From RI-242 sp038246255 (GTDB taxonomy: Bacteria; Planctomycetota; UBA1135; GCA-002686595), in contig JBBRWC010000009.1 in the NCBI GenBank assembly GCA_038246255.1, forward strand, positions 1-64,000: DNA of 64,000 bases, written 5' to 3'. The notes under the pieces were generated by a model that ran no database searches, had not been told where the DNA came from, and worked only from the letters and a program-made list of their open reading frames with translations. The position numbers were made by a program, and so were the translations under genes. Positions 53,793 to 61,337 of this stretch are shown here, one piece after another (the stretch's first letter is position 1; every line of letters starts with the position of its first letter).

Positions 53793-54664
53793 CAGCGTGC
53801 GCTCCCGGCGGCGACGCCTTTGGTTACGGCCCCGTGCTGCGCGCGGACCTCGAACGCGTCCGCGGGGAGTGCGGCATAGGGCGCGAGCAGGGACTCGACG
53901 TCCACCGAAGCCGACCCCGGCGGCCGGTGGAGCCAGGACTCGAGTGCGGTGAGCAGCGGGCTCGCCTCCGGGTGCGCACGCAGGAGCGCGAGGGTGCGCT
54001 CGGGGCGTTCGTCCTCGAGTCCAAGCCGCCGTTGCCAGAGTGCGACGAGCGCCAACTCAAGCCGCGCGCGGTCCTCCCGCGACAGTTCACCCGTCCGCGC
54101 GCGCGCCACGAGCGGCCGAAGCACATCGGCGAGCGTTTGGGGCTCGCTTGCGCGCGTTGCGCGCGGGCCGCGTCGGCGCCAGTTGGCGCGCACGAGTGCC
54201 ACGAGCCCGATGAACCACAACACCCCCACCACCGCGAGCAGCACGCGGTATCCACCCAACCGCGGTGCGGATCCGGCGGCGGGGGCGTTGGGAAGGATCT
54301 GGCCTGCCGGCAGCACTGAATGGACCTCGACGATGAGCTCGGGCACCCCCGGCCCACGCACCGGGGACCCGTCGACCCGCCGCACGTAGTCCAAGAGGTC
54401 GTAACGGCCCGGAGCGCGCCCCCAGTACTCGAAGTCGTAGCGGAACGCGTCCCCGTGGCGTCGCACCGCAAGCATCCGCAGCACGAGCGGCGGCGTGGTG
54501 TTAGCCGGCGCGACCTCGAGTTCCGGCCCGGGGACCACAACCTCGTTGAGGAGCGCGGAACGCCCCGGCGCGAGCGCGGAACCGCGCGGCGGTTCCTGGC
54601 CGCCGAACGCAACGGCCACCAGTGCGAACAACGCGGCGGCACACACGCTGGCCAGCGCCCTCAT
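53792..54664 (-). CDS. DUF4381-like membrane protein
   Basis: 290 residues. A signal peptide (about 1-21), an extracytoplasmic beta domain (about 30-125, RMLAVRRHGDAFRYDFEYWG), one transmembrane helix (GYRVLLAVVGVLWFIGLVALVRANW, about 138-162) and a helical cytoplasmic part with LADVLRPLVARARTGELSREDRARLELALVALW. This matches the small membrane protein that regularly sits between DUF58 and VWA genes in MoxR operons. ATGA overlap with the DUF58 gene upstream. Confidence 0.75.
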   Translation of the reverse strand: MRALASVCAAALFALVAVAFGGQEPPRGSALAPGRSALLNEVVVPGPELEVAPANTTPPLVLRMLAVRRHGDAFRYDFEYWGRAPGRYDLLDYVRRVDGSPVRGPGVPELIVEVHSVLPAGQILPNAPAAGSAPRLGGYRVLLAVVGVLWFIGLVALVRANWRRRGPRATRASEPQTLADVLRPLVARARTGELSREDRARLELALVALWQRRLGLEDERPERTLALLRAHPEASPLLTALESWLHRPPGSASVDVESLLAPYAALPADAFEVRAQHGAVTKGVAAGSAR

Positions 54665-55521
54665 CGTGTACCCCTCCCGAGCACCCCGCGCGCTTTGAAG
54701 AGTCGACGCAGATCATGGGCGAACGGACGGTCCGTGTGGATCAAAAGATGGTCGATGCCCGCGCGCCGCATGGCGCGCGCGGCGCCCTCCGCGGAAACGT
54801 GGGGATGTTTTGAGCGCCCGAGCACCGCGCACCCCGATTCGGCCTCGCGCCCGCGTAACCAGCCCGCGCCCAAAATGCCGTACTCCGCGGGATCGCGAAG
54901 CTCGAGCACCACGACGTCGTGCACCTGACTGAGGCGCTTGAGCGCCGCGAGCGCACCCGCGTCGTGGAGGTCCGACAGTACAATCAGCAACGAGCGCTGC
55001 GGCAGCCGTGGTCGAAGTTCTGCGATGCGCACAGCAAGCCGCGTTTCTTCGTCGAAGCGGTACGTCCGAAGCTGGTGCAGCCACTCGAGTACCCGCCCTT
55101 GGGAGAGGCTGGGCTCGAACCGCAGCGCCCGCGTTCCGACGGTCACGAGACCAACCGGACTCACGCGGTCGAGGCTGGCGAGGGCCAGGCCACCCGCTGC
55201 GAACAGCGCAACGTGGTACTTCGACCGCGCGGTCGACGACACCACCATCGAGGCGGACGTGTCGACGAGAAAGTACGTCGGCACACTTTTCGGCGCTTCG
55301 TACTCCTTGACGTGCACACGCCCCGTGCGCGCCGTGATCCGCCAATCGATCGCGCGGATCGGGTCGCCCTCTTGGTACGCGCGCGACTGCACGTATTCGA
55401 CGCCCGACCCCACGAACGGCGAACGGTCCACGCCGTAGGCGATGCTGTTCGCTAAACCGCGCACCAGGATTGAGAACTGGCGCGAATCCAGCGTTTCGAG
55501 GTCTTGAATGCGTCCTTGCAT
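54661..55521 (-). CDS. DUF58 domain protein
   Basis: 286 residues. The signature EGDPIRAIDWRITARTGRVHVKEYE (50-75, cited here in part as GDPIRAIDWR and VKEYE) is diagnostic of DUF58. A VWA-like core with VDTSASMVVSS (87-97) and VLSDLHDAGAL follows. DUF58 proteins accompany MoxR ATPases in nearly all Bat-type operons. It is 36 bases downstream of moxR and overlaps the DUF4381-like gene. No transmembrane helix, so it is cytoplasmic. Confidence 0.93.
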   Translation of the reverse strand: MQGRIQDLETLDSRQFSILVRGLANSIAYGVDRSPFVGSGVEYVQSRAYQEGDPIRAIDWRITARTGRVHVKEYEAPKSVPTYFLVDTSASMVVSSTARSKYHVALFAAGGLALASLDRVSPVGLVTVGTRALRFEPSLSQGRVLEWLHQLRTYRFDEETRLAVRIAELRPRLPQRSLLIVLSDLHDAGALAALKRLSQVHDVVVLELRDPAEYGILGAGWLRGREAESGCAVLGRSKHPHVSAEGAARAMRRAGIDHLLIHTDRPFAHDLRRLFKARGVLGRGTR

Positions 55522-55557
55522 GGGGCTCGTCCGCGGCGGCGCGCGCCTTTGAAAGAA

Positions 55558-56634
55558 TCAGCCCGCGTGGCCGTTCGCGTACGCCGGAGCGGAATCGTTG
55601 GACGACGCCGTTTGCCGCTGCGGCGGAACACCCCCTAGGGCGCGCAGCAGATCGTCGAGCACAGCGCGGCCGCTGAGTCCGTCCGCGATCGCTTCGTAGC
55701 GCAGCCGCATGCGGTGGAGCATCACGTCCTCGGCGAGGGCGAAGAGGTCGTCGGGGATCGCGTAGTCTCGGCCGTGCATGAGGGCGCGCGCACGGGCCGC
55801 CTTGAGCAGTGCAATGCCCGCGCGGGGGCTGCAGCCAAGTTCGACTGCCGGATGGTGGCGCGAGCGGTCGACGAGGTCGACCACGTGCTCGAGGAAGGTC
55901 TCGCTGATGTGCACGCGGTTGACGGCCTCCATCGCGCGGACCAAATCCTCGATGGCGCCGACAGGCTCCTTCGACAGCACGTCGAACTCCGTTTCGACGA
56001 CCGCGCCCTTGTCGCGCTTGCGAACGCCCAAGGACGCATTGCGCACTAGAATTTCGCGCTCTTCGGCGCGTGTCGGATAGTTGAGCCGGTGAACGAGGAG
56101 AAAACGGTCGAGCTGCGCTTCGGGCAACTCGAACGTGCCCGCTTGCTCGACCGGGTTCTGCGTTGCGATGACGAGGAACGGCGCGGGAAGGTTGTAGGTC
56201 TCGTTGCCGATGGTGACGCGGCGCTCCTGCATGGCCTCAAGCAGCGCACCCTGCACCTTGGGCGCTGCGCGGTTGATTTCGTCCGCGAGCAAAAGGTTCG
56301 TGAAGATCGGGCCCTTGCGCGTGCGGAAGTCTCCCGTGCGCTGGTCGAGGATCTCCGCGCCCAGGATGTCCGAGGGCAAGAGGTCGATCGTGAACTGGAC
56401 GCGCGCGAAATCCAGGTCGACACATTTGGCGAGCGACGAAACCAAAAGTGTTTTCGCGAGCCCCGGCACACCCTGCAGCAGGAGATGCCCGCCGGTGAAC
56501 AGCGCGATCAGGAGCCGTTCGACGACGACGTCTTGGCCAACGACCACTGTCGCCACCCGCTGGCGCACGGCCTGCAAAAAGGCTTCCGTGCGGCGAAAAT
56601 CCTCGGACGACAGCAGGGTGCGAGTGTCGGACAT
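55558..56634 (-). CDS. MoxR family AAA+ ATPase
   Basis: 358 residues from the ATG at 56634. Walker A GVPGLAKT (55-62), Walker B LLLADEINRA (114-123, DEIN), sensor 1 ATQNPVEQAGTFELPEAQLDRF (in part ATQNPVEQ) and sensor 2 LGCSPRAGIALLKAARA give a complete MoxR-type ATPase, with a short Ser/Asn-rich tail. Known for the family: chaperone-like remodelling with the VWA proteins of the same operon. It is the first gene of the operon 56634-47061. A longer frame to 56751 is possible but its extra residues are low-complexity. Confidence 0.95.
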   Translation of the reverse strand: MSDTRTLLSSEDFRRTEAFLQAVRQRVATVVVGQDVVVERLLIALFTGGHLLLQGVPGLAKTLLVSSLAKCVDLDFARVQFTIDLLPSDILGAEILDQRTGDFRTRKGPIFTNLLLADEINRAAPKVQGALLEAMQERRVTIGNETYNLPAPFLVIATQNPVEQAGTFELPEAQLDRFLLVHRLNYPTRAEEREILVRNASLGVRKRDKGAVVETEFDVLSKEPVGAIEDLVRAMEAVNRVHISETFLEHVVDLVDRSRHHPAVELGCSPRAGIALLKAARARALMHGRDYAIPDDLFALAEDVMLHRMRLRYEAIADGLSGRAVLDDLLRALGGVPPQRQTASSNDSAPAYANGHAG

Positions 56635-56875
56635 GGCGCGAGCGCTGCGGAGTGCAAATGGCCTACGAGGACGCGGCCCGCGGCGGCGGGCGGGAAAACG
56701 ACCCACGCCGAGCGACGCCGCCGAGCGCTCCATCTTCCCCACGCAGGGCAAAACGGCAAGCTCGCGGGGGGCCTGTTACACGACGGAGGCCCGCTCACCC
56801 CTTGTACACGACACAGCGCGCCCGGATACCGATTGCCGCCGGCGATTTAAGCGGGTTGTGCCGAGCGCGCGGATT

Positions 56876-58549
56876 TCAGATGCCGACGATGCGGCCATCC
56901 GCATCGACGTCGATGCCCTTGTAGGCGGGTGTACGACCCATCCCCGGCATCGTCAGCACTTGCCCCGCGAGCGGGACCACAAATCCCGCCCCGGCGTACA
57001 CACGCAGCTCGCGGATTGGGAACTCGTAACCCGCGGGAGCGCCCAGCCGCGCCGGGTCGTGGGAGAGGCTGTACTGCGTCTTGGCGATGCACAGGGGCAG
57101 GTGGCCAAAACCCTGCGCTTCTGCCCGTTGGAGCTGCTCGACGGCCCGCGGTTCGAAGACGACGGACCCGGCGCCGTAGTGGCGCTCGGCGACGAGCCGC
57201 ACTTTGTCCGCGATCGATGCTTCGTCGGGATAGGTGAGCCGCACTTGCGCCGCGCCCGATTCGGCCGCTTCGACGACCGCGTGGGCGAGTTCCTCACCAC
57301 CCGCGCCGCCCTTCACGAAAACTTCGCTGATCGCCACCGCGCGCGCGCCCGCGGCCAGCGCGAGGCGTTGTGCGAGTTCGAGCTCCATGGCGGTGTCCGT
57401 CGGGAAGCGGTTGATGGCGACGACACACGGCACACCGCAGGCGCCCAGCGCGCGAAGGTGCGCGGCGAGGTTCGCGGCACCCACCTCGATCCTCGGCAAA
57501 TCCTCTTGCGAAATCGCCGCCGGGAGGGCCGCTCCCGGCTTGACCGCATAACGGCCCGAGTGGAGCTTCAGTGCACGCAGGGTGACAACCACCACCGCCA
57601 CATCCGGGCGCATCCCCGAAACGCGGCACTTGACGTTCAAAAACTTTTCCGCGCCCATGTCGGCGCCAAAACCCGCTTCGGTCACGATGTAGTCGCCGAA
57701 CTGGGATGCGATGCGATCGGCGATGATCGAGCAGTTGCCCTGGGCGATGTTCGCGAACGGGCCCGCGTGCATGAGCACGGGAGTGCCCTCGCTGGTTTGG
57801 ACGAGCGTGGGATCGACCGCGTCCTTCAGCACCGCGCACATCGCACCCGCGACGCCCAAGTCCTCCGCGCAAACGGGCACTCCCGCGAAGTTGGTGCCGA
57901 CCACGATGCGGCCGAGGCGCTTGCGCAAGTCCGCAAGATCCTTCGAAAGCGCGAGGATCGCCATGACCTCGGACGCGGCAGTGATGTCGAACGCGGCGTC
58001 ACGCGGGATGCCGTTCGCGCTTCCGCCGAGGCCGGTGCGCACTTCGCGCAGGGAGCGGTCGTTCACGTCGAGCACACGGCGCCACGTGATGCGCTCGGGG
58101 TCAAGCTGCAGCGGATTGTCGAGCACGATCGTCGTGTCGATGGCCGCCGCGAGCAGGTTGTTGGCCGCGGCCACGGCGTGGAAATCCCCGGTGAGGTGCA
58201 GGTTGACCTCGTCGCGCGGTAGCACCTGGGCCGCTCCACCGCCGCTGCCACCGCCCTTAATGCCAAAGATCGGGCCCATCGAGGGCTGGCGCAGGGTCGC
58301 GATCGCGCGTTTGCCGATGCGGCACAGGGCCATGGAGAGGCCGACCGTGTGCACCGTTTTCCCCTCCCCGGCGGGTGTCGGGTTGACGGCGGTGACGAGC
58401 ACCGTGCGGACGCCCGCGCGGGGCGCCGCCGCCCCCAGCCGGTGGTCGACCTTGGCTTTGAAGCGCCCGTAGGGCGCAAGGGCGTCGGCGGGGATGTCCA
58501 GGGCGGCGGCGACCTCCTGGATGGGGCGCGGGAAAGCGTGGGAACTCAT
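56876..58549 (-). CDS. fhs: Formate--tetrahydrofolate ligase
   Basis: 557 residues from the ATG at 58549. ATP/phosphate-binding loop TPAGEGKT (58-65), RQPSMGPIFGIKGGGSGGG (about 86-104) and HLTGDFHAV (about 117-125) are the invariant motifs of this enzyme; the C-terminus includes CIAKTQYSLS and TMPGMGRTPA. It makes 10-formyl-tetrahydrofolate from formate, ATP and tetrahydrofolate in the cytoplasm, feeding purine synthesis or C1 metabolism. Full length. It is divergent from the merR-type gene and no folD or other C1 gene is adjacent. Confidence 0.97.
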   Translation of the reverse strand: MSSHAFPRPIQEVAAALDIPADALAPYGRFKAKVDHRLGAAAPRAGVRTVLVTAVNPTPAGEGKTVHTVGLSMALCRIGKRAIATLRQPSMGPIFGIKGGGSGGGAAQVLPRDEVNLHLTGDFHAVAAANNLLAAAIDTTIVLDNPLQLDPERITWRRVLDVNDRSLREVRTGLGGSANGIPRDAAFDITAASEVMAILALSKDLADLRKRLGRIVVGTNFAGVPVCAEDLGVAGAMCAVLKDAVDPTLVQTSEGTPVLMHAGPFANIAQGNCSIIADRIASQFGDYIVTEAGFGADMGAEKFLNVKCRVSGMRPDVAVVVVTLRALKLHSGRYAVKPGAALPAAISQEDLPRIEVGAANLAAHLRALGACGVPCVVAINRFPTDTAMELELAQRLALAAGARAVAISEVFVKGGAGGEELAHAVVEAAESGAAQVRLTYPDEASIADKVRLVAERHYGAGSVVFEPRAVEQLQRAEAQGFGHLPLCIAKTQYSLSHDPARLGAPAGYEFPIRELRVYAGAGFVVPLAGQVLTMPGMGRTPAYKGIDVDADGRIVGI

Positions 58550-58625
58550 GCCCGGCAGTCTGACCGCCGATGCGGGAACGGGAAAGGCCCGCGTTCGGCG
58601 CCCCGATCGGGAGCCCAGGAGGCCG

Positions 58626-58657
58626 TTGCGACTCGGGCTGGCAGTTTGCGTTAGAGT
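58626..58657 (+). promoter_or_regulatory. MerR-type promoter with 19-20 bp spacer
   Basis: TTGCGA (58626-58631) and TTAGAG/TAGAGT (58651-58657) are separated by 19-20 bases, too long for ordinary sigma70 promoters and typical of MerR-activated ones. ACTC (58631-58634) and GAGT (58654-58657) form a dyad across it. Confidence 0.45.
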
Positions 58658-58703
58658 GAAGAGACGGTGAGGCCCCTTTTCCGGGCGCCTCCACCGGTCC
58701 GCG

Positions 58704-59192
58704 ATGAATTCCCCCGAATCCACACCGTTCGCCCGCCTGCTGAAGATCGGCGACTTCGCACGCCTCGCTGGCACGAACCTGCGCACACTGCGCTACTACG
58801 AGGAGCTTGGCCTCCTGCAGCCCGCAACACGCAGCGAAGGAGGATTCCGCTACTACCGGCCGACGGACCTCAACCGGCTGGAGATGATCAAGAATCTGCA
58901 AGAACTCGGCCTGCCGCTCGAGCGCATCGGCGACTTGATGGACACGCGCAACCGGGGGTTGGAGCGCCCCGCGATGCTCGCCCGCGTCGCCGCTGCGCTG
59001 TCGGAACAGGACCGGCTGATCGCCCAGCGCATCGAGCAGCTCGAAGCTCAGCGCCAAAAGCTCAAAAGCGCCGCGTCCAAACTCAACGAGTGCGCCCTGT
59101 GCCCGCACAGCCCCGGCCACCACAACAATTACTGCGAGCCCTGCGAGCACACCGGCCAGCCCCTGCCGGAGCACCTCTCCGCGCTCTATTAA
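58704..59192 (+). CDS. MerR family regulator with C-terminal Cys/His cluster
   Basis: 162 residues. N-terminal winged helix LLKIGDFARLAGTNLRTLRYYEELGLL (about 12-38) with the MerR recognition residues RYYE and GFRYYRPTDLNRL; a long dimerisation coiled coil (about 85-125) and a tail CALCPHSPGHHNNYCEPCEHTGQ (about 130-152) bearing five Cys and four His. The tail could bind zinc, another metal, or an Fe-S cluster. The gene sits just before a cysteine desulfurase and behind a promoter with the long MerR-type spacer, so it may activate itself and the desulfurase in response to metal or Fe-S status. Confidence 0.9.
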   Translation: MNSPESTPFARLLKIGDFARLAGTNLRTLRYYEELGLLQPATRSEGGFRYYRPTDLNRLEMIKNLQELGLPLERIGDLMDTRNRGLERPAMLARVAAALSEQDRLIAQRIEQLEAQRQKLKSAASKLNECALCPHSPGHHNNYCEPCEHTGQPLPEHLSALY

Positions 59193-59240
59193 ACACCGCC
59201 GCGAATCCCATCCGCGCGCCGCGGGTTCGCCGGGGCCGTG

Positions 59241-59246
59241 CTAACC
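59241..59246 (+). promoter_or_regulatory. Candidate -10 box for cysteine desulfurase
   Basis: TAACCT ends 9 bases before the ATG at 59256, implying a leader of a few bases at most. Confidence 0.3.
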
Positions 59247-59255
59247 TGCTCCGGC

Positions 59256-60446
59256 ATGTCGCTTCCCCGCCTGGTGTATCTGGACAACAACGCGACCACC
59301 CGCGTTGACGATCGTGTCCTTGACGCGATGCTTCCGTGGCTCCGGGACGGTTACGGCAATCCGTCCAGCGCCCACTCCATGGGCCAACCCGCCGCCATGG
59401 CCATCGCGCGCGCGCGGGCCCAGGTTGCGCGGCTCGTCGGTGCGCAAAGCCCCCGCGAGATCGTTTTCACCTCCGGCGGGACCGAGAGCATCAACGCCGC
59501 CATCCACGGCGCGCTGGCCCTCGCCGGGGAGCGCCGGCGGCTCATCACGAGCCGTGTGGAACACTCCGCCGCATTCAACCCGATCGTCCGCCTCGGAAAG
59601 CGCCCGGGCTGGGAGAGTGTGCTTCTGGACGTCGACGGCGAGGGCCGCCTCGACCGCGGCGCCGCGCTCCGCGCAATCGATGCCTCGACGGCGCTCGTGT
59701 CCCTGATCTGGGGCAACAACGAGACGGGCGTGTTGATCCCCCGCGAGACCGTACGCGCGCTCGGCGAGCGGTGCCGCGAGATGGGGGCTATTTTTCACCT
59801 GGATGCGGTACAAGTTGCCGGTAAAGTCCCGCTCAACGCCGCCGACCTGCCCATCGACTTCCTTTCCATCAGCGCACACAAGTTCCACGGTCCGAAGGGT
59901 GTCGGCGCGCTCTACGTCCGGGCGGGACTCGAACTTGCACCCCATGTGGAGGGTGGAACGCAGGAAGAAGGGCGCCGGGGCGGCACCCTCAACACCCCTG
60001 GGATCGTCGGCCTCGGCCGCGCATCGGAATTGGCGGCCGAGCACGCCGCCGACAGCCGCGCACTGGCACACCTGGCCGCGCTGCGCGACCGCCTTGAAGC
60101 GGGAATCTTGGCCGCCGTCCCCGACGCGCGGGTCCACGGCAAGGGCACCGAGCGGGTCGCAAACACGACCAACATCGCGTTCCCAGGGCTGCGCGGCGAA
60201 GCGCTCCTGATGCTCCTCAGCGAGCTCGGTGTGTGTGTGTCCACCGGGTCCGCCTGCAGCACCCTCAAACGCACACCGAGCCGCGTCCTGTCCTCAATGG
60301 GCTGCTGCGACGACGAGGCGGGCTCGTCCCTGCGCCTGTCCCTGTCGCGCTTCAGCGAGGACGCCGATGTGGACCTCGCCCTCGAACGGATCGCCGACGC
60401 GGTCGCCCAGTTGCGCCAGCTACATCCCGACACCTCGCGCGCCTGA
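59256..60446 (+). CDS. Cysteine desulfurase (NifS/IscS type)
   Basis: 396 residues from the ATG at 59256. PLP-binding Lys209 in SAHKFHGPKG, substrate and PLP residues SGGTES (73-78), EH at 102-103, NNETG (154-158) and D183 in HLDAVQ. The active-site Cys334 lies in STGSACSTLKRTPSRVL, the IscS/NifS class I pattern. It mobilises sulfur from cysteine for Fe-S clusters or thiolation in the cytoplasm. No iscU or nifU gene is adjacent. Its promoter and the neighbouring Cys-rich MerR regulator hint at regulation by iron-sulfur status. Confidence 0.95.
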   Translation: MSLPRLVYLDNNATTRVDDRVLDAMLPWLRDGYGNPSSAHSMGQPAAMAIARARAQVARLVGAQSPREIVFTSGGTESINAAIHGALALAGERRRLITSRVEHSAAFNPIVRLGKRPGWESVLLDVDGEGRLDRGAALRAIDASTALVSLIWGNNETGVLIPRETVRALGERCREMGAIFHLDAVQVAGKVPLNAADLPIDFLSISAHKFHGPKGVGALYVRAGLELAPHVEGGTQEEGRRGGTLNTPGIVGLGRASELAAEHAADSRALAHLAALRDRLEAGILAAVPDARVHGKGTERVANTTNIAFPGLRGEALLMLLSELGVCVSTGSACSTLKRTPSRVLSSMGCCDDEAGSSLRLSLSRFSEDADVDLALERIADAVAQLRQLHPDTSRA

Positions 60447-60479
60447 TCCGCATGGGCGCCCACCCCCCCTCCGGCGGGG

Positions 60480-60485
60480 TAATCT
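60480..60485 (+). promoter_or_regulatory. Candidate -10 box for the gene at 60538
   Basis: TAATCT, 52 bases before the ATG at 60538, in the 91-base gap after the desulfurase. Confidence 0.35.
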
Positions 60486-60537
60486 AGCGGCGTCCCTTCC
60501 CGCAGCCCCCCCTCCGAACCCCGACCCCGTCTCCGCG

Positions 60538-61080
60538 ATGTCCTCCACGCCGATCCAGGTCTTCGACGCCAAGGTGTCTGGGCTCGTCTCGCCCCGACAC
60601 GTGCTCACCAGCGAGGGGGCACCCGTCGGCGTGCTCGAGGTCCGGCGCCAGCGCGGCCTCATCGTCGGTGGCGAGTTCCAGCCCGAAAAGGGCGAGGTCC
60701 TATCGATCCGGCGCGACCCAGGTCTTGCCCGCAGCCAGTTCTCGCTGTGGACGGACGGGCGCGAATGGCTGGGCTCGAGCCTGCGCTGGACGTCCTTCGC
60801 CCGCGAAGTGGCGATCTCCAACGGCAATAAGCCGTTCCGCCTGCTGCCGGTCGAAGGCTGGGGTTTCGGCTGGAGCCTGTACGCGCCCAAGTCCGGCGAA
60901 ACGGCGCGGATCGTCGCGCAGCCCCTGCGCGGGACTGCGCGCCTCGAGGTTTACCGCCGCCTCGACTTCCCGCTGCTTCTGTTTGCCTACTTCCTTGGCA
61001 CCCAGATCCTTTGGGAGTCTTTCCTACCGGGCCCCGAGCCCGAAAAGGTCAAGAGTTCCGCGGCCGCCACCGCGGTCTGA
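60538..61080 (+). CDS. Unknown protein, LURP-one/scramblase-like beta barrel possible
   Basis: 180 residues from the ATG at 60538. Regularly spaced beta strands with conserved turns (VFDAKVSGLVSPRHVLTSEG, LSIRRDPGLARSQFSLW, WSLYAPKSGETARIVAQP) and a final hydrophobic strand/helix (LLLFAYFLGTQILWESF). The pattern resembles LURP-one/Tubby-type or phospholipid-scramblase-like barrels, but I cannot confirm it. No signal peptide. Function unknown; it follows the cysteine desulfurase by 91 bases with its own possible promoter. Confidence 0.6.
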   Translation: MSSTPIQVFDAKVSGLVSPRHVLTSEGAPVGVLEVRRQRGLIVGGEFQPEKGEVLSIRRDPGLARSQFSLWTDGREWLGSSLRWTSFAREVAISNGNKPFRLLPVEGWGFGWSLYAPKSGETARIVAQPLRGTARLEVYRRLDFPLLLFAYFLGTQILWESFLPGPEPEKVKSSAAATAV

Positions 61081-61093
61081 TCGGCCTGCGGGT

Positions 61094-61137
61094 GCCGATC
61101 CGCTCGCGCGGGGTGGCCGATCCGCTCGCGCGGGGTG
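61094..61137. repeat. Exact 22-bp tandem duplication
   Basis: Two identical copies at 61094-61115 and 61116-61137 in the gap after the gene ending at 61080. Confidence 0.9.
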
Positions 61138-61203
61138 GCCGGGCCTCCTGAGCGGGGGTTGCGGGCCGCCCGTCCGGGCAGCCATCCCGGGCCTGGGCGA
61201 GCG

Positions 61204-61245
61204 CCCGCTCGAGAAACGCCGGAACCCGCTCGAGAAACGCCGGAA
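61204..61245. repeat. Exact 21-bp tandem duplication
   Basis: Two identical copies at 61204-61224 and 61225-61245, close to the 22-bp duplication. Each contains CTCGAGAAACGCCGG. Confidence 0.9.
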
Positions 61246-61258
61246 TACGGGTCCGCGG

Positions 61259-61276
61259 GAAGATGTGCCGATCTTC
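61259..61276 (+). terminator. Short hairpin
   Basis: GAAGAT-GTGCCG-ATCTTC lies between the repeats and the ATG at 61338. It could be a weak terminator or an mRNA leader element. Confidence 0.3.
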
Positions 61277-61337
61277 AGCGTCGAAACCCGCCGGGCCGCT
61301 TGCGGCCTCCCCTAGTCCTCCGGCACCCTCCGTTCCC

